Shown: piece by piece, positions 43,673 through 53,039 of the stretch
How positions within the stretch are numbered: position 1 is the stretch's first letter
Layout of the letters: the number at the start of each line of letters is the position of its first letter
NCBI GenBank assembly: GCA_947252755.1
Contig: CAMXWV010000003.1
Span: 1-64,000 of the forward strand
Reading direction: 5' to 3'
DNA: 64,000 nt
DNA from: an uncultured Dermabacter sp.
Lineage (GTDB): Bacteria > Actinomycetota > Actinomycetes > Actinomycetales > Dermabacteraceae
Notes under the pieces: model-generated
Seen by the model: only the letters and a program-made list of their open reading frames with translations
Database searches by the model: none
Told to the model about the DNA's origin: nothing
Position numbers and translations under genes: made by a program

Positions 43673-43787
43673 GAGGAGCTCCTTGGGGTGGGAAATGTGC
43701 TCGGAACGCTACTCCTGGCCGAGAAGTTCGTCCACTCAGCCACCACCCGAGCCCGTCCTTCTCTGGAGACCGCCTTCGCCCGAGCCC

Positions 43788-43855
43788 ACCCATCGCCAGG
43801 GTCTACCCATCGCCCGGGCGCGGCCATCGTCCGGGCGCCGCCATCACTCGGACAC
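43788..43855. repeat. Intergenic tandem repeat, 4 x 17 bp
   Basis: Units at 43788, 43805, 43822 and 43839 share the core CCATCGCCCGGGCGC with a few changes. The array lies directly upstream of the promoter of the peptidase gene. Confidence 0.8.
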
Positions 43856-43862
43856 CGCCGCC

Positions 43863-43868
43863 TAGTCT
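43863..43868 (+). promoter_or_regulatory. -10 box, leaderless start of the S33 peptidase gene
   Basis: TAGTCT followed by six bases and ATG 43875. The tandem repeat occupies the place of the -35 region. Confidence 0.45.
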
Positions 43869-43874
43869 TGATGC

Positions 43875-45197
43875 ATGAGCCACCAGCCGTTCCCGTTCGC
43901 TGCCCACTCTCCGCTTGCCGGTCCGATTCCCGGCCGCCGCACCGAGGAGCTCACGCTCAGCGTGCCGCTTGTGCACCATGACCCCTCCCGCGGAGAGATC
44001 GACGTATTCGCTCGGATCGTCACGGCTGAGGGCGGCAACGAGCGCCCATTCCTCATCTTCCTGCAGGGCGGGCCCGGCAATGAGGCCCCACGCCCGCTCG
44101 ACGGTGGCCCGGTGTGGCTTGACCCGGTGCTGCAGCACTACCGCGTGATCCTGCTCGACCAGCGCGGCACCGGTCGCTCCACACCCGTGGGCCTGGACCT
44201 GCCGCTGCCCGGATCAGCCGGTGAGCATCACCCCACCTGGCGCGACGCCATCGAGGCTGACCCGGCCGCTGCGGCGGAGCAGCTCACCCATCTGCGAGCC
44301 GACGAGATCGTGAACGACTGCGAAGCGGTCCGCCGGCACCTCGGCGCCGAGACCGTCTCCCTGCTCGGGCAGTCCTTCGGTGGTTTCACGTCCCTGCGCT
44401 ACCTCGCCGCTCACCCCGAATCCCTTGCAGAGGTCATGGTCACCGGCGGCATTCCCGCGGTGGAGCGCAGCCCCAAGGAGGTGTACGCGGAGACCTGGCG
44501 GGTCATGCGCGAGAAATCCGAAGCGTTCTACCGGCGTTTCCCGGGGGACCGGCAGCGGATGCGGGAGCTGCTGGACCACGCGGCCGCCGGGGAGATCCGC
44601 CTGCCGAACCGGGACATGGTGAGCCCGGAGCGCCTGCGCACTATCGGCATTCAGCTGGGGCGCAGCGGCGGCGCGGAAGCGCTCCACTGGCTGCTGGGGC
44701 TTGACCACCGGTCCGACGCATTCCGCCACGACCTCTACGCTGCGCTCCCGTTCACCGGCCGCAACCCGCTCTACGCCGTGTTCCACGAGTCCTGCCAGGC
44801 GAACGGCCATGTCACTGATTGGGCGGCTGAGCGCGCGATGCCGGAGGATGTGCGCGCGGACCTGACCCTGTTGGGCGGTGAGCACATCCACCGCGGCTTG
44901 TTCGATGAGGACAGTGAGCTTGCGCCGTGGAAGCCGGTGGCGGAGATCCTTGCAGAACACCCGTGGGGCCCGCTGTATGAGGCGGATGACCTGCGAGGAT
45001 GCGAGGTGCCGGCAGCCGCCGCGGTCTACTTCCATGACGCGTTCGTGCCCGCGGTTCAGTCCCTGGAGACTGCTGCGCTGATGCCGGGCCTGATGCCGTG
45101 GGTGACCAGCGAATACGAGCACAACGGGCTGCGCGCAGGCGGCACCGCCGTGATCGAGCACTTGTTGGAGCTCGTGCACGGGAAGCGGGTGAGCTGA
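43875..45197 (+). CDS. Proline iminopeptidase-family alpha/beta hydrolase (S33)
   Basis: A 440-residue cytoplasmic peptidase. Family signatures: FLIFLQGGPGNEAPR (oxyanion loop), VILLDQRGTGRSTPV and the nucleophile S167 in VSLLGQSFGGFTSLRYL. The C-terminal region holds AAAAVYFHDAFVP and SEYEHNGLRAGG, the latter carrying the likely catalytic His (H-N-G-L). Members remove N-terminal proline or other residues from peptides. Length matches the longer actinobacterial group. Confidence 0.88.
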   Translation: MSHQPFPFAAHSPLAGPIPGRRTEELTLSVPLVHHDPSRGEIDVFARIVTAEGGNERPFLIFLQGGPGNEAPRPLDGGPVWLDPVLQHYRVILLDQRGTGRSTPVGLDLPLPGSAGEHHPTWRDAIEADPAAAAEQLTHLRADEIVNDCEAVRRHLGAETVSLLGQSFGGFTSLRYLAAHPESLAEVMVTGGIPAVERSPKEVYAETWRVMREKSEAFYRRFPGDRQRMRELLDHAAAGEIRLPNRDMVSPERLRTIGIQLGRSGGAEALHWLLGLDHRSDAFRHDLYAALPFTGRNPLYAVFHESCQANGHVTDWAAERAMPEDVRADLTLLGGEHIHRGLFDEDSELAPWKPVAEILAEHPWGPLYEADDLRGCEVPAAAAVYFHDAFVPAVQSLETAALMPGLMPWVTSEYEHNGLRAGGTAVIEHLLELVHGKRVS

Positions 45198-45218
45198 GAG
45201 CGAAGCCCGCCGACGCGT

Positions 45219-45674
45219 TCAGCCCTCCGGGCCAATCCCAGCCTTCTCCCGCAGCTGACGTTTGATCCGGGCGAGCATGCCCGCCATACCGCGCAGACGC
45301 AGCGCGGACACCACCTCCGCAAGGCCCAAATTCTCGGTGATGTCATTGGGAACATCCAGGATCTCGCCCACGGTGAGTCCGTCGAGACCGTCGGCCAGAA
45401 TACCCGCGAAGCCCCGCGTGGTGGGCGCTTCCGGTGGTGCGGAGAAGAACAGCCGCGCCGCCGCATCGCGGCCGGTGCCATCCACCTCGGTGATAAGGAA
45501 GATGGGGGACTGGCATTCCGGCACCGGCTCCAGCAGCTCCGGATGCTCCTTGTAGCGCTCAGGCAGCTCGGGCAGCTCATCGCTGAACTCGAGCAGCAGC
45601 ATCAGGCGGTTCTCACCCTCCAGCTCCGTGAACTCCTCAGCGATCTCCTTCAGCGCGGCCGGAGTGGCGGCCAT
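45219..45674 (-). CDS. sufE: SufE-like sulfur-acceptor protein
   Basis: A 151-residue protein with the sulfur-accepting C54 in VPECQSPIFLIT, plus YKEHPELLEPV and FAGILADGLDGLTVGEILDV typical of SufE. It accepts persulfide from a cysteine desulfurase and stimulates Fe-S assembly. The ATG overlaps the stop of the sulfurtransferase gene by one base, indicating coupling, and the two may exchange sulfur. Confidence 0.9.
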   Translation of the reverse strand: MAATPAALKEIAEEFTELEGENRLMLLLEFSDELPELPERYKEHPELLEPVPECQSPIFLITEVDGTGRDAAARLFFSAPPEAPTTRGFAGILADGLDGLTVGEILDVPNDITENLGLAEVVSALRLRGMAGMLARIKRQLREKAGIGPEG

Positions 45675-46657
45675 CAGCGATCACCGCCCGCGGATGCGTC
45701 CGAGCGGAGGCTGCTCGCGCCCGTCACCGCATCCCCGATCCGCCCCAGGCCCGGCCGGGAGGACTGCGGAGCCTCACCCGGCTGCTCACCCATCGTGATC
45801 GGCAGGCCCACGGCATTGCCCCATTCGGTCCATGAACCATCGTAGTTGCGAACATCATCGAAGCCGAGAAGGTACTTCAGCACGAACCACGTGTGGCTGG
45901 AGCGCTCACCGATCCGGCAGTACGCAATGACCGGGGCGGACGCGTCGAACGCCAGCTCATCCAGGTAGATCGCCGCCAGCTCATCACGAGGCTTGAAGGT
46001 TTCGTCCTCATTCGCGGCACGCGCCCACGGAACCGACTTCGCAGTGGGGATGTGGCCGCCGCGCAGCGTTCCCTCCTGCGGATAGTCAGGCATGTGCGTG
46101 CGCTCACCGGTGTACTCCTGCGGGGACCGCACGTCTACCAGCTGCCCGCCCAGGAAGCCCAGCACATCCTCGCGGAAGGCACGCTGCGGAGCATCAGTGC
46201 GCTCCACCACCGGGTAGTCGGTGCGCTCCCGCTGCGGCTTGTCCCGGGTCATCGTGCGGCCTTCGGCCTGCCACTTCGCACGGCCGCCGTTCAGCAGCCG
46301 AACATCCTCATGGCCGAACAGCTCAAACACCCAGAGCGCGTACGCCGCCCACCAGTTCGACTTATCGCCGTACACCACGATCGTGTCATCGCGGCGAATG
46401 CCCTTCGCGGACATCATCTCGGCGAACGCTTCGGGGCCGAGGTAATCGCGGGTGACGGGGTCGTTGAGATCCAGGTGCCAGTCAATCTTCACCGCACCCG
46501 GGATGTGGCCCACGTCATACAGCAGCACGTCCTCGTCGGACTCCACCACCACCAAGCCGTCCGCGCCAAGGTTGTCCTCCAGCCACTGGGTGGTGACAAG
46601 CTTGTTCGGGTGAGCGTAATCCTGCAGCTCAGCAGCAGGGTCAGCGGCGATGCTCAT
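45674..46657 (-). CDS. sseA: Rhodanese-family sulfurtransferase (SseA-type)
   Basis: A 327-residue tandem rhodanese. The C-terminal active site is C247 in VIAYCRIGERSSHTWFVL, the CRxGxR pattern seen in thiosulfate sulfurtransferases. The N-terminal domain is inactive (VVYGDKSNWWAAYALWV). A Gly/Ser/Ala-rich tail of about 35 residues follows the second domain. ATG preceded by GGAGGA. Operon with sufE. Confidence 0.9.
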   Translation of the reverse strand: MSIAADPAAELQDYAHPNKLVTTQWLEDNLGADGLVVVESDEDVLLYDVGHIPGAVKIDWHLDLNDPVTRDYLGPEAFAEMMSAKGIRRDDTIVVYGDKSNWWAAYALWVFELFGHEDVRLLNGGRAKWQAEGRTMTRDKPQRERTDYPVVERTDAPQRAFREDVLGFLGGQLVDVRSPQEYTGERTHMPDYPQEGTLRGGHIPTAKSVPWARAANEDETFKPRDELAAIYLDELAFDASAPVIAYCRIGERSSHTWFVLKYLLGFDDVRNYDGSWTEWGNAVGLPITMGEQPGEAPQSSRPGLGRIGDAVTGASSLRSDASAGGDR

Positions 46658-46777
46658 GAGATCAGTCCTCCATGATGTGTCAGGTGATGCCTCGATTCTC
46701 TCACCTGGGCGAGCACTGGCACCTGGACGGACGCCGGCGCCTGGGCGGGCGCCCGTCCCTGGGATGGCGAGCGCCGG

Positions 46778-47950
46778 TCAGCGGTTGTCGCGCGCCTGGT
46801 CGCGCAGGCGGCGGGCCTGCTCCAGGGCTGCGCTGCGCGCCCGGTCAGCCTCAGACGGCGCATTCTGCTGCGGCTCATTCGGCTGCGCGGGAGCACGGCC
46901 GCCGCTCGACTGGGACCGAGCCCGATCAGTGCCCGGCTGTGCGGAGGCACGGCCCGCGGCAGGGGTGTAGCCGACGTTCTCCTCCGCGGGGCCCACGGTG
47001 TCCGAGCCGCCGGCCCGGGTTGCGTCTCCCGCCACCTGGGCCTGCAGCAGGGCGGAGCGGATCTCCTCGCCCATGGAGCCCACGGCGGACGGGTTCGACG
47101 GGAGGAGCAGCACATTGGAGCGGCCATTGCGGGCCACGTCCTGCATGGTGTCGAAGTACTGGGTCATGAGCAGCAGCTGCTCAGCGGTGCCTTCGATGCC
47201 CACTCGGCGGAGCATCTCGTACTGTTCAGCGATGCCCTGGGCGATCGCCTTACGCTGAGCGGCCACACCTTCACCCTGGAGGCGACGGGACTCAGCCTCA
47301 GCCTCAGCCTGGGTGACTCGCTTGATCTTGTCTGCCTCCGCCAGGGACTGTGCGGCCACGCGGTCACGCTGCGCGGCGTTGATCGAGTTCATCGAATCCC
47401 GCACGCGGCCGTCCGGGGAGATGTCCTGAACCAGGGTGTTGACGATGTTGAAGCCGAACTCCTGCATGCGCGAGGAGAGGGTCTCCTCCACGGTGCGCGC
47501 GATGTCATCCTTGGATTCGAAGGCGGCATCCAGGTCCAGGCTGGAGAGCGCAGAGCGGACCGTGTCGAACACGTAGGAGCGGATCTGTGCCTCTGGGTTC
47601 GAGAGGCGGTAGTACGCGTCCACCACGGACTCTTCACGGATCACGTACTGCACCGCCACCGGAACGGTGACGAACACGTTGTCCCTGGTTTTGGATTCGA
47701 TGTTCACTTCGAGCTGCTGAATGCGCAGCGAGATCGGCGGGGTGAGAGTGTCCCGGAAGGGGATCTTCATGTTGAGGCCGGGCTTCGCCACGCGGCTGAA
47801 GCGGCCGAAGCTCTCAACGATGACGTTCTCCTGGGTGCGCACGGTGAAGAATATTGACGAGCGCAGGCCGCCGAACAGTGCGAACGCTGCCGCGCCGAGA
47901 ACGACGACGATGACGGCGATGCCAAAGATCGCCGGGAACAGAACCTCCAT
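46778..47950 (-). CDS. SPFH/band-7 (stomatin-like) membrane protein
   Basis: A 390-residue protein with one N-terminal helix (FPAIFGIAVIVVVLGAAAFA), then the SPFH domain from FFTVRTQENVIVESFGRFSR to the coiled-coil AEADKIKRVTQAEAEAESRR. The C-terminal tail is Pro/Gln/Ala/Arg-rich and low-complexity. Such proteins form ring-like scaffolds in membranes and often assist proteases or lipid-domain organisation. No NfeD partner gene is adjacent. Confidence 0.9.
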   Translation of the reverse strand: MEVLFPAIFGIAVIVVVLGAAAFALFGGLRSSIFFTVRTQENVIVESFGRFSRVAKPGLNMKIPFRDTLTPPISLRIQQLEVNIESKTRDNVFVTVPVAVQYVIREESVVDAYYRLSNPEAQIRSYVFDTVRSALSSLDLDAAFESKDDIARTVEETLSSRMQEFGFNIVNTLVQDISPDGRVRDSMNSINAAQRDRVAAQSLAEADKIKRVTQAEAEAESRRLQGEGVAAQRKAIAQGIAEQYEMLRRVGIEGTAEQLLLMTQYFDTMQDVARNGRSNVLLLPSNPSAVGSMGEEIRSALLQAQVAGDATRAGGSDTVGPAEENVGYTPAAGRASAQPGTDRARSQSSGGRAPAQPNEPQQNAPSEADRARSAALEQARRLRDQARDNR

Positions 47951-47995
47951 GATGGGTCTTCTTCCTGTGTTGGGTGCGGTAGATGGACCGGCGGC

Positions 47996-48529
47996 TCAGG
48001 CCGCCTGTTTGAGCAGTTCGTGATTGATGCGGCGAGCAATGCGCGCCGGCGGGATCGGCGGTGCGTAGCGACGCATCACCTGCCCGTTGCGGTCGATGAG
48101 GAACTTCGTGAAGTTCCAGGAGATCCGCCCGCCGGCGATGCCGCTGCGCTGGCTCTTCAGCCACGTGAACAGCGGGTGCGCGTCGGGCCCGTTCACGTCA
48201 ACCTTCTCGAACATCGGGAAGGACACGTCGAACCGGGTTGCGCAGAACTCGCTGATCTCGGCGTTCGTGCCGGGCTCCTGGCCAAGGAACTGGTTGCAGG
48301 GGAAGCCGAGCACGGTGAAGCCGCGGCAGCCGAACTCGTCTTGCAGCTCCTGCAGCCCTTCATATTGGCCCACGAACCCGCATTGGCTGGCGGTGTTGAC
48401 GATCAGCAGCACCTGTCCGCGGAAATCGCTCAGCGGCTGTTCGGCGCCGTCGATGAGGGTGGCGGTGAAGTCGTAGACGCTGGAGGGGGCGGCGCCCCCG
48501 CGGGATGACGCGTTCACGCGATCAGTCAC
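47996..48529 (-). CDS. Glutathione peroxidase-family thiol peroxidase
   Basis: A 177-residue peroxidase: N-terminal VYDFTATLIDGAEQPLSDFR, redox-active C50 in LLIVNTASQCGFVGQY (Cys in place of selenocysteine), LGFPCNQFLGQEPG and WNFTKFLIDRNGQV. It reduces hydroperoxides using thioredoxin or mycothiol/mycoredoxin, since actinobacteria normally lack glutathione. Resolving Cys may be in PCNQF. GTG 48529 chosen because GGAGGAGCAGGGA sits just upstream. A TTG nine codons earlier is less likely. Confidence 0.92.
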   Translation of the reverse strand: MTDRVNASSRGGAAPSSVYDFTATLIDGAEQPLSDFRGQVLLIVNTASQCGFVGQYEGLQELQDEFGCRGFTVLGFPCNQFLGQEPGTNAEISEFCATRFDVSFPMFEKVDVNGPDAHPLFTWLKSQRSGIAGGRISWNFTKFLIDRNGQVMRRYAPPIPPARIARRINHELLKQAA

Positions 48530-48677
48530 TCCCTGCTCCTCCACGGTCTGCTGCAATCCCCGTCAGTGTAACGATGTGTGCCTCCGAGCACACCCACCGT
48601 TCATTGATGTCCGCGGTTTGAACTGGTCCCGCGGGTTGAGCAGGGTCAACGGGTTGAGCAAGCCGTGCTCCGGCCGA

Positions 48678-49610
48678 TCAGCCGTGCTCGGCAAGGAAAG
48701 AGTCGACCTCCGTGCGAGTGGGCGCGGAGGCGGGGCCGCGACGGGTGACCTTGATGGCGGCGCCCGCGTTCGCGCGGCGGGCCGCGGTGGCCCAGTCAGC
48801 GCCCAGGGCTCGCTCACCCAGCAGGATGCCGGTGTGGGCATCGCCGGCGCCATTGGTGTCCACGGCTTTCTGCGGGAAGCCGGGCGAGTCGATGACCTGT
48901 CCGTCCACCAGCAGGGTGCAGCCCTTATCCCCATCGCGCACGATCACCACCGCATCCTTGCGCGGCAGAAGCGCCCGGATCGCATGGAGAGTATCCGCAA
49001 CGGGAGCGTTCTCCAGTCCGGTGAGCTCGCTTGCCTCCTGGGCATTTCCGGTCCACACGGAGGTGAGGCGGAGCATCCGGGTGCGCAGCTCTTCCTCAAA
49101 GTGGGCGAACGGTGCGCCCGGATCCAGCACGATCACCACATCGGACGGCAGCGTCTCCAGCCACTCCAGCAGCGGGTCGCGGGTGGGGGTGAACAGCGAA
49201 TAGCCGCTGACACAGATCAGATCGTCCCGCTGGGGCCGCAGCTGCGCCAGGGAGTTGACCGTGATGTCCCGTTCGGCGCCGTAGGTGGTGATGAAGGTGC
49301 GCTCACCGCTGGGCTCCACGAACACGTAGCACGGCCCGGTGTCCTTGCCGCGGATCGCAGGGGCGGCCAGCTCCACACCGTCAGCCTGCAACGTGCTGCG
49401 GATCAGATCCCCGTTGGGGCCGGTACCGTGCGCACCGCCGTGAACAGCGGCGGCGCCAGTTCGAGCAGCGGCCACAAGGATGTTGACAGCGCCGCCGGCA
49501 TACGCATGGGGCATGCCGATTGCGTTGACGTTCTGGCCGCGTTCGGGCAAGTGCGGCACGGAGACGACGATGTCAACAAGGGCCTGGGCAGTGTGGAGGA
49601 CTCGGCTCAT
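48678..49610 (-). CDS. PfkB-family carbohydrate kinase
   Basis: A 310-residue ribokinase-type kinase. N-terminal YAGGAVNILVAAARTGAAAV, the anion-hole/catalytic motif DTNGAGDAHTGILLGERALG (catalytic Asp in GAGDA) and VVIVRDGDKGCTLLVDG. Substrate is a sugar or nucleoside and is not predictable. The start appears leaderless. Stands alone between glutathione peroxidase and the flavoenzyme. Confidence 0.9.
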   Translation of the reverse strand: MSRVLHTAQALVDIVVSVPHLPERGQNVNAIGMPHAYAGGAVNILVAAARTGAAAVHGGAHGTGPNGDLIRSTLQADGVELAAPAIRGKDTGPCYVFVEPSGERTFITTYGAERDITVNSLAQLRPQRDDLICVSGYSLFTPTRDPLLEWLETLPSDVVIVLDPGAPFAHFEEELRTRMLRLTSVWTGNAQEASELTGLENAPVADTLHAIRALLPRKDAVVIVRDGDKGCTLLVDGQVIDSPGFPQKAVDTNGAGDAHTGILLGERALGADWATAARRANAGAAIKVTRRGPASAPTRTEVDSFLAEHG

Positions 49611-49617
49611 ACCGCCC

Positions 49618-49623
49618 AGTGTA
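49618..49623 (-). promoter_or_regulatory. -10 box, leaderless start of the PfkB kinase gene
   Basis: On the minus strand TACACT is followed by seven bases and ATG 49610. Confidence 0.4.
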
Positions 49624-49654
49624 GGGAGCTGCTCCCGCTCGGGAGGTGCCCAGG

Positions 49655-51886
49655 CTAGGGCGCGCTGACGGCCCGCACCGCGGCATCCGCGTCACGCACT
49701 GCGGCTTCCAGGTCCAGGCCGTGAGCTTCCTTCGCACCGCCGATCACGTGGACAGACGCGCCGCCCGTTTGCTTCCACATCGCCGTGAGTTCGTCGGCAA
49801 CGTTCCGCTCGCTTTCCTGGCCCGCGCACACCACGATGGTGTCCGCCTCAATGTGCTGGTCAGCAGTGGTGCCGTCCGCCTCAGGAACGCGGATGCTGAT
49901 GCCGGTGGGGCTGGCCTGCAGGTAGTCCACGCTGCTGATGCCCACCACGCCGGCGCGGCGCAGCGCCACCCGGTGGATCCAACCGGTGGTGGCGCCGAGC
50001 CGTGCCCTCACCGCATGTGGCGACCGCTGCAGCAGTGTGACCTGCGGGCGGTCGGCAGCAAGCGCACCACCGACCTCGTGGGTGAGGAACTGCGCCATGT
50101 CCACTCCGATCCCGCCGCCTCCGATCACGATTACTCGTTCACCCACCAGCTCTCGCGCCTGGTTCGGCGTGGGTGCCTGCGCGAACAGGTCCGCATAGGC
50201 CAGCACCCGTGGATGCTCCGCGAGACCGGGAATCGAGGCCGTGCGCGGCTGCACACCGGTGGCGATGATGACAGCCGGGTCGACGCCGCTTCCGGCTGTC
50301 TGCTCCGCGACCAGTGCCGTCACGGTCTGCGCACCCGCTGCCTGACCGAGGCGCAGCTCAACCCCAGCCTGGGTCAGCCGTGCCCGCCAGGAGTCAATCA
50401 GCAGCTGGTAGTCCTCTTTGCCGGGGATGGCACGCGCCCAGCGCAGCTGCCCGCCGATCTCCTCCGACGCATCCACCAGCATCACCCGGTGTCCCGCCTC
50501 CGCCGCACGACACGCCGCCTCTGCACCGGCCGGTCCCGCGCCCACCACGATCACGGGCCGAGCCGTCGCGGCAGGCACCTGCGGAATCGGCAGCAGGCGC
50601 CGCTCCTGACCGGCCCGCGGATTCACCACGCACCCGGCGGGCCGGCCCGTGAACACACGGTCCAGGCACGCCTGATTGCAGGAAATACACGGGGTCAGCG
50701 GAGCCAGCATGGAAGGGGCCGGTGAGGAAGAGGCCGGTGAGGTGGGCGTCGGGGCGGAGCCCTGGTGGTGGGCTGAGGCGGCGCTGCGCCATTTCGCCAC
50801 GATCATCGGATCAGCGAGGAACGGGCGGGCCAGGCTCACCAGGTCCACGCCCGCTGACAGCGCGTCGGCAGCATCCTGAACGGTGTGGAGCCGGTTCGAC
50901 GCCGCTACCGGAACCGGGCGGCCGCTGCGGCCCGGCAGGTCCCGGATCGCGTCGGCCGCAGCCGCGGCAAGCGGGGTGAACGCGCCGCGCGGCACGCACG
51001 TGGCGATCGTGGGGGTGCGCGATTCATGCCAGCCCACACCGCCCGAGAGAAGATCCACGCCCGCAGCCACCAGGTGACGGGCCAGCTCGTGCACATCAGC
51101 CTCGGACTGACTGATTCCCATCAGATCATCCAGAGAGATGCGGAAAGAGAGAATGCCGTCATCACCGATCGCCTCGCGCACCGCGCGCGTCACCTCCAAC
51201 GCGAAACGCTGCCGGCCCGCTCGGGAGCCGCCGTACTCATCCGTGCGAAGGTTCGTGAGCGGGGAGAGGAACTGGTTGATGAGATAGCCCTCGGATCCCA
51301 TGATCTCCACGCCGTCATACCCGGCATCACGGGCAAGACGCGCCGCCGCAGCGAAGTCCTGGACGGTCTGCTGCACCTCGGCACGGCTCAGCTCACGAGC
51401 TGGGAACCGGGAGATGGGGGAGTGCGTGGGGCTGGCAGAGACGGCGCCCGGGTGCGCGGCATACCGACCCGCGTGCAGCAGCTGCAGCAGAATACGCGGG
51501 CGTACAGCGTCTGGCGCAGGCTCAGTGGTCCCCTCATCCGAGGCGCCCAGCCCGCTCGGCATGTGCGCCTCCTTCACCGCGCGGGTCACAGTGCGATGGC
51601 GGTCCAAGAGATCCGGGCTTTCGGTGAGCGCGTCGGGAGAAAGCACCGCCCCGTCGGGAGTCAGCGCGCCCGCTGGGTTCGGGGAGATGCCGCCGGTGAC
51701 GATCAGGCCGGCGCCGCCGCGCACCCGTTCTGCATAGAACGCGGCAAGATCGGCGGCTGCCTCCTGGCCGCGTTCTGGGTGGGCGAGCAGATCCTCTGCG
51801 CCCACGTGCATGGAGCCCATGATGATGCGGTGCGGCAGCACAGCGTGGCCAAGGGTGAGCGGAGTGAACAGTGAGAGCAGGCTCAT
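49655..51886 (-). CDS. 2,4-dienoyl-CoA reductase-like flavoenzyme (old-yellow-enzyme plus FAD domain)
   Basis: A 743-residue modular oxidoreductase. Residues 1-380 form an FMN barrel (IIMGSMHVGAEDLLA at the start, DGVEIMGSEGYLINQFLSPL with the substrate loop). The Fe-S Cys are in CISCNQACLDRVFTGRP plus AGCVVNP. The C-terminal half has an FAD dinucleotide fold (VIVVGAGPAGAEAACRAAEA) and a second NADPH-type loop VIVIGGGGIGVDMAQFLTHE. The architecture equals FadH, which reduces unsaturated acyl-CoA intermediates, consistent with the fad genes in the window. Other enoate substrates are possible. Confidence 0.88.
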   Translation of the reverse strand: MSLLSLFTPLTLGHAVLPHRIIMGSMHVGAEDLLAHPERGQEAAADLAAFYAERVRGGAGLIVTGGISPNPAGALTPDGAVLSPDALTESPDLLDRHRTVTRAVKEAHMPSGLGASDEGTTEPAPDAVRPRILLQLLHAGRYAAHPGAVSASPTHSPISRFPARELSRAEVQQTVQDFAAAARLARDAGYDGVEIMGSEGYLINQFLSPLTNLRTDEYGGSRAGRQRFALEVTRAVREAIGDDGILSFRISLDDLMGISQSEADVHELARHLVAAGVDLLSGGVGWHESRTPTIATCVPRGAFTPLAAAAADAIRDLPGRSGRPVPVAASNRLHTVQDAADALSAGVDLVSLARPFLADPMIVAKWRSAASAHHQGSAPTPTSPASSSPAPSMLAPLTPCISCNQACLDRVFTGRPAGCVVNPRAGQERRLLPIPQVPAATARPVIVVGAGPAGAEAACRAAEAGHRVMLVDASEEIGGQLRWARAIPGKEDYQLLIDSWRARLTQAGVELRLGQAAGAQTVTALVAEQTAGSGVDPAVIIATGVQPRTASIPGLAEHPRVLAYADLFAQAPTPNQARELVGERVIVIGGGGIGVDMAQFLTHEVGGALAADRPQVTLLQRSPHAVRARLGATTGWIHRVALRRAGVVGISSVDYLQASPTGISIRVPEADGTTADQHIEADTIVVCAGQESERNVADELTAMWKQTGGASVHVIGGAKEAHGLDLEAAVRDADAAVRAVSAP

Positions 51887-51892
51887 AAGGCG

Positions 51893-51898
51893 AATCTA
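51893..51898 (-). promoter_or_regulatory. -10 box, leaderless start of the flavoenzyme gene
   Basis: On the minus strand TAGATT is followed by six bases and ATG 51886. Confidence 0.45.
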
Positions 51899-51935
51899 CT
51901 GTGCACCGGCCATGGGCCGCAGGGACTCCGCAGTT

Positions 51936-51995
51936 CCCGACGCGCGCGATGGAGTCCCGACGCGCGCGATGGAGTCCCGCCGCGCATCGCGTGGT
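51936..51995. repeat. Intergenic tandem repeat, 3 x 20 bp
   Basis: CCCGACGCGCGCGATGGAGT occurs exactly at 51936-51955 and 51956-51975. A diverged third unit fills 51976-51995. The array separates the divergent flavoenzyme and HAD genes and ends 16 bases before the HAD gene's -10 box. Confidence 0.85.
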
Positions 51996-52011
51996 CCCGC
52001 CCACAACCGCG

Positions 52012-52017
52012 TAGACT
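52012..52017 (+). promoter_or_regulatory. -10 box, leaderless start of the HAD gene
   Basis: TAGACT followed by six bases and ATG 52024. Confidence 0.45.
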
Positions 52018-52023
52018 GCCCCC

Positions 52024-52851
52024 ATGCCTGAGGTGACCGGTCTGCCTGCCCCACGAGTGTTCGCTACTGATCTTGACGGCACTCTGCTGCGCTCAGACGG
52101 CACCGTCAGCGACCGCACCCGCGCCGCGTTCCATGCCGCGTGGGACGCCGGTCTGGACACGGTCATCGTCACTGCGCGCCCGCCGCGCTGGGTGGACCAC
52201 CTCGCGGACCTCGCCGGTGAGCACGGCATCATCTACTGCGCGAACGGCGCTTACACTTACGATCCGCACCGGCGCCGCGTGACCGAGAACTTCGGCTTCA
52301 CCCCCGACGAGCTCACCGCCCTGGTCACCGACCTGCGCGCCCTGCCCGGAACCACGCTGGGCGCGGAACTTCCCAGCGGCTTCTGGCACGAAGAGAACTA
52401 CCCGTCCGAGCCGCCGGCGGACCAGGCCGGGGATCGCACCGGCACTATCAGCGACCTGCTCACTATTCCGGAGGTCACTGGCAAACTGCTTGCCCGTTCC
52501 AGTGAGCTCAACCCGGACGCATTCCATGCCCGCGTGCGGGAGATCGTGGGACAACGGGCCGTGCTGCAGGTGTCCTGCACAGATGGTCTCGCCGAACTGT
52601 CCCCGCCCGGGGTTTCCAAGGCAGATGCGCTCTCCCGTTTCGTGCGCGCTCGGGGACTCGCCCCCGCGGATGTGTGGGCATTCGGAGACATGCCCAATGA
52701 CATCCCGATGCTCACCTGGGCTGGGGCGGGCTTCGCCGTGGGGAACGCGTCAGCGGATGTGCGCGCCGCTGCCGACGCGATCACCTACTCCAATGAGGAG
52801 GACGGTGTAGCCGCCGTGATCGAGCGCGCGCTCGCGAGGTCAGCGGCCTGA
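52024..52851 (+). CDS. HAD-superfamily phosphatase (Cof/IIB type)
   Basis: A 275-residue phosphatase with motif I VFATDLDGTLLRSDGTVS (nucleophile and acid Asp), motif II VIVTARP, Lys in GVSKADALSRFV and motif IV VWAFGDMPNDIPMLTWAG. The class IIB cap lies between motifs II and III. It dephosphorylates sugar phosphates or flavin/PLP cofactors. Substrate unknown. Confidence 0.9.
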   Translation: MPEVTGLPAPRVFATDLDGTLLRSDGTVSDRTRAAFHAAWDAGLDTVIVTARPPRWVDHLADLAGEHGIIYCANGAYTYDPHRRRVTENFGFTPDELTALVTDLRALPGTTLGAELPSGFWHEENYPSEPPADQAGDRTGTISDLLTIPEVTGKLLARSSELNPDAFHARVREIVGQRAVLQVSCTDGLAELSPPGVSKADALSRFVRARGLAPADVWAFGDMPNDIPMLTWAGAGFAVGNASADVRAAADAITYSNEEDGVAAVIERALARSAA

Positions 52852-52971
52852 GACTCGGCACGGAACCGGCGGCTGCGGCCCGAGGGGGCAGCTGTCTTGC
52901 CACCATCTGGCGAGCACCATAGACTGAGGCCAGTAGCAGGGTCTGAAACAGGACCCCAAGCGCTGAGTCGA

Positions 52972-52997
52972 GAAACCCACGCCCAGGCGTGGGTTTC
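52972..52997 (+). terminator. Hairpin terminator between the HAD and DUF3800 genes
   Basis: An 11-base perfect stem (GAAACCCACGC/GCGTGGGTTTC) with loop CCAG. Possibly bidirectional. It lies 120 bases behind the HAD stop. The bases before it hold no gene. Confidence 0.65.
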
Positions 52998-53027
52998 TGC
53001 GTTGCGTGGCTGCCCTAGACCCCATGG

Positions 53028-53033
53028 CATAGT
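53028..53033 (+). promoter_or_regulatory. -10 box upstream of the DUF3800 gene
   Basis: CATAGT is followed by six bases and ATG 53040. GAGGA also lies immediately before the start, so either a leaderless or a very short leader is possible. Confidence 0.33.
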
Positions 53034-53039
53034 TGAGGA

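Noticed and set aside
43788..43855. Possible CRISPR or iteron array
   Set aside because: Units are 17 bp with no spacers, and there are no cas or replication genes. The array is a plain tandem repeat.
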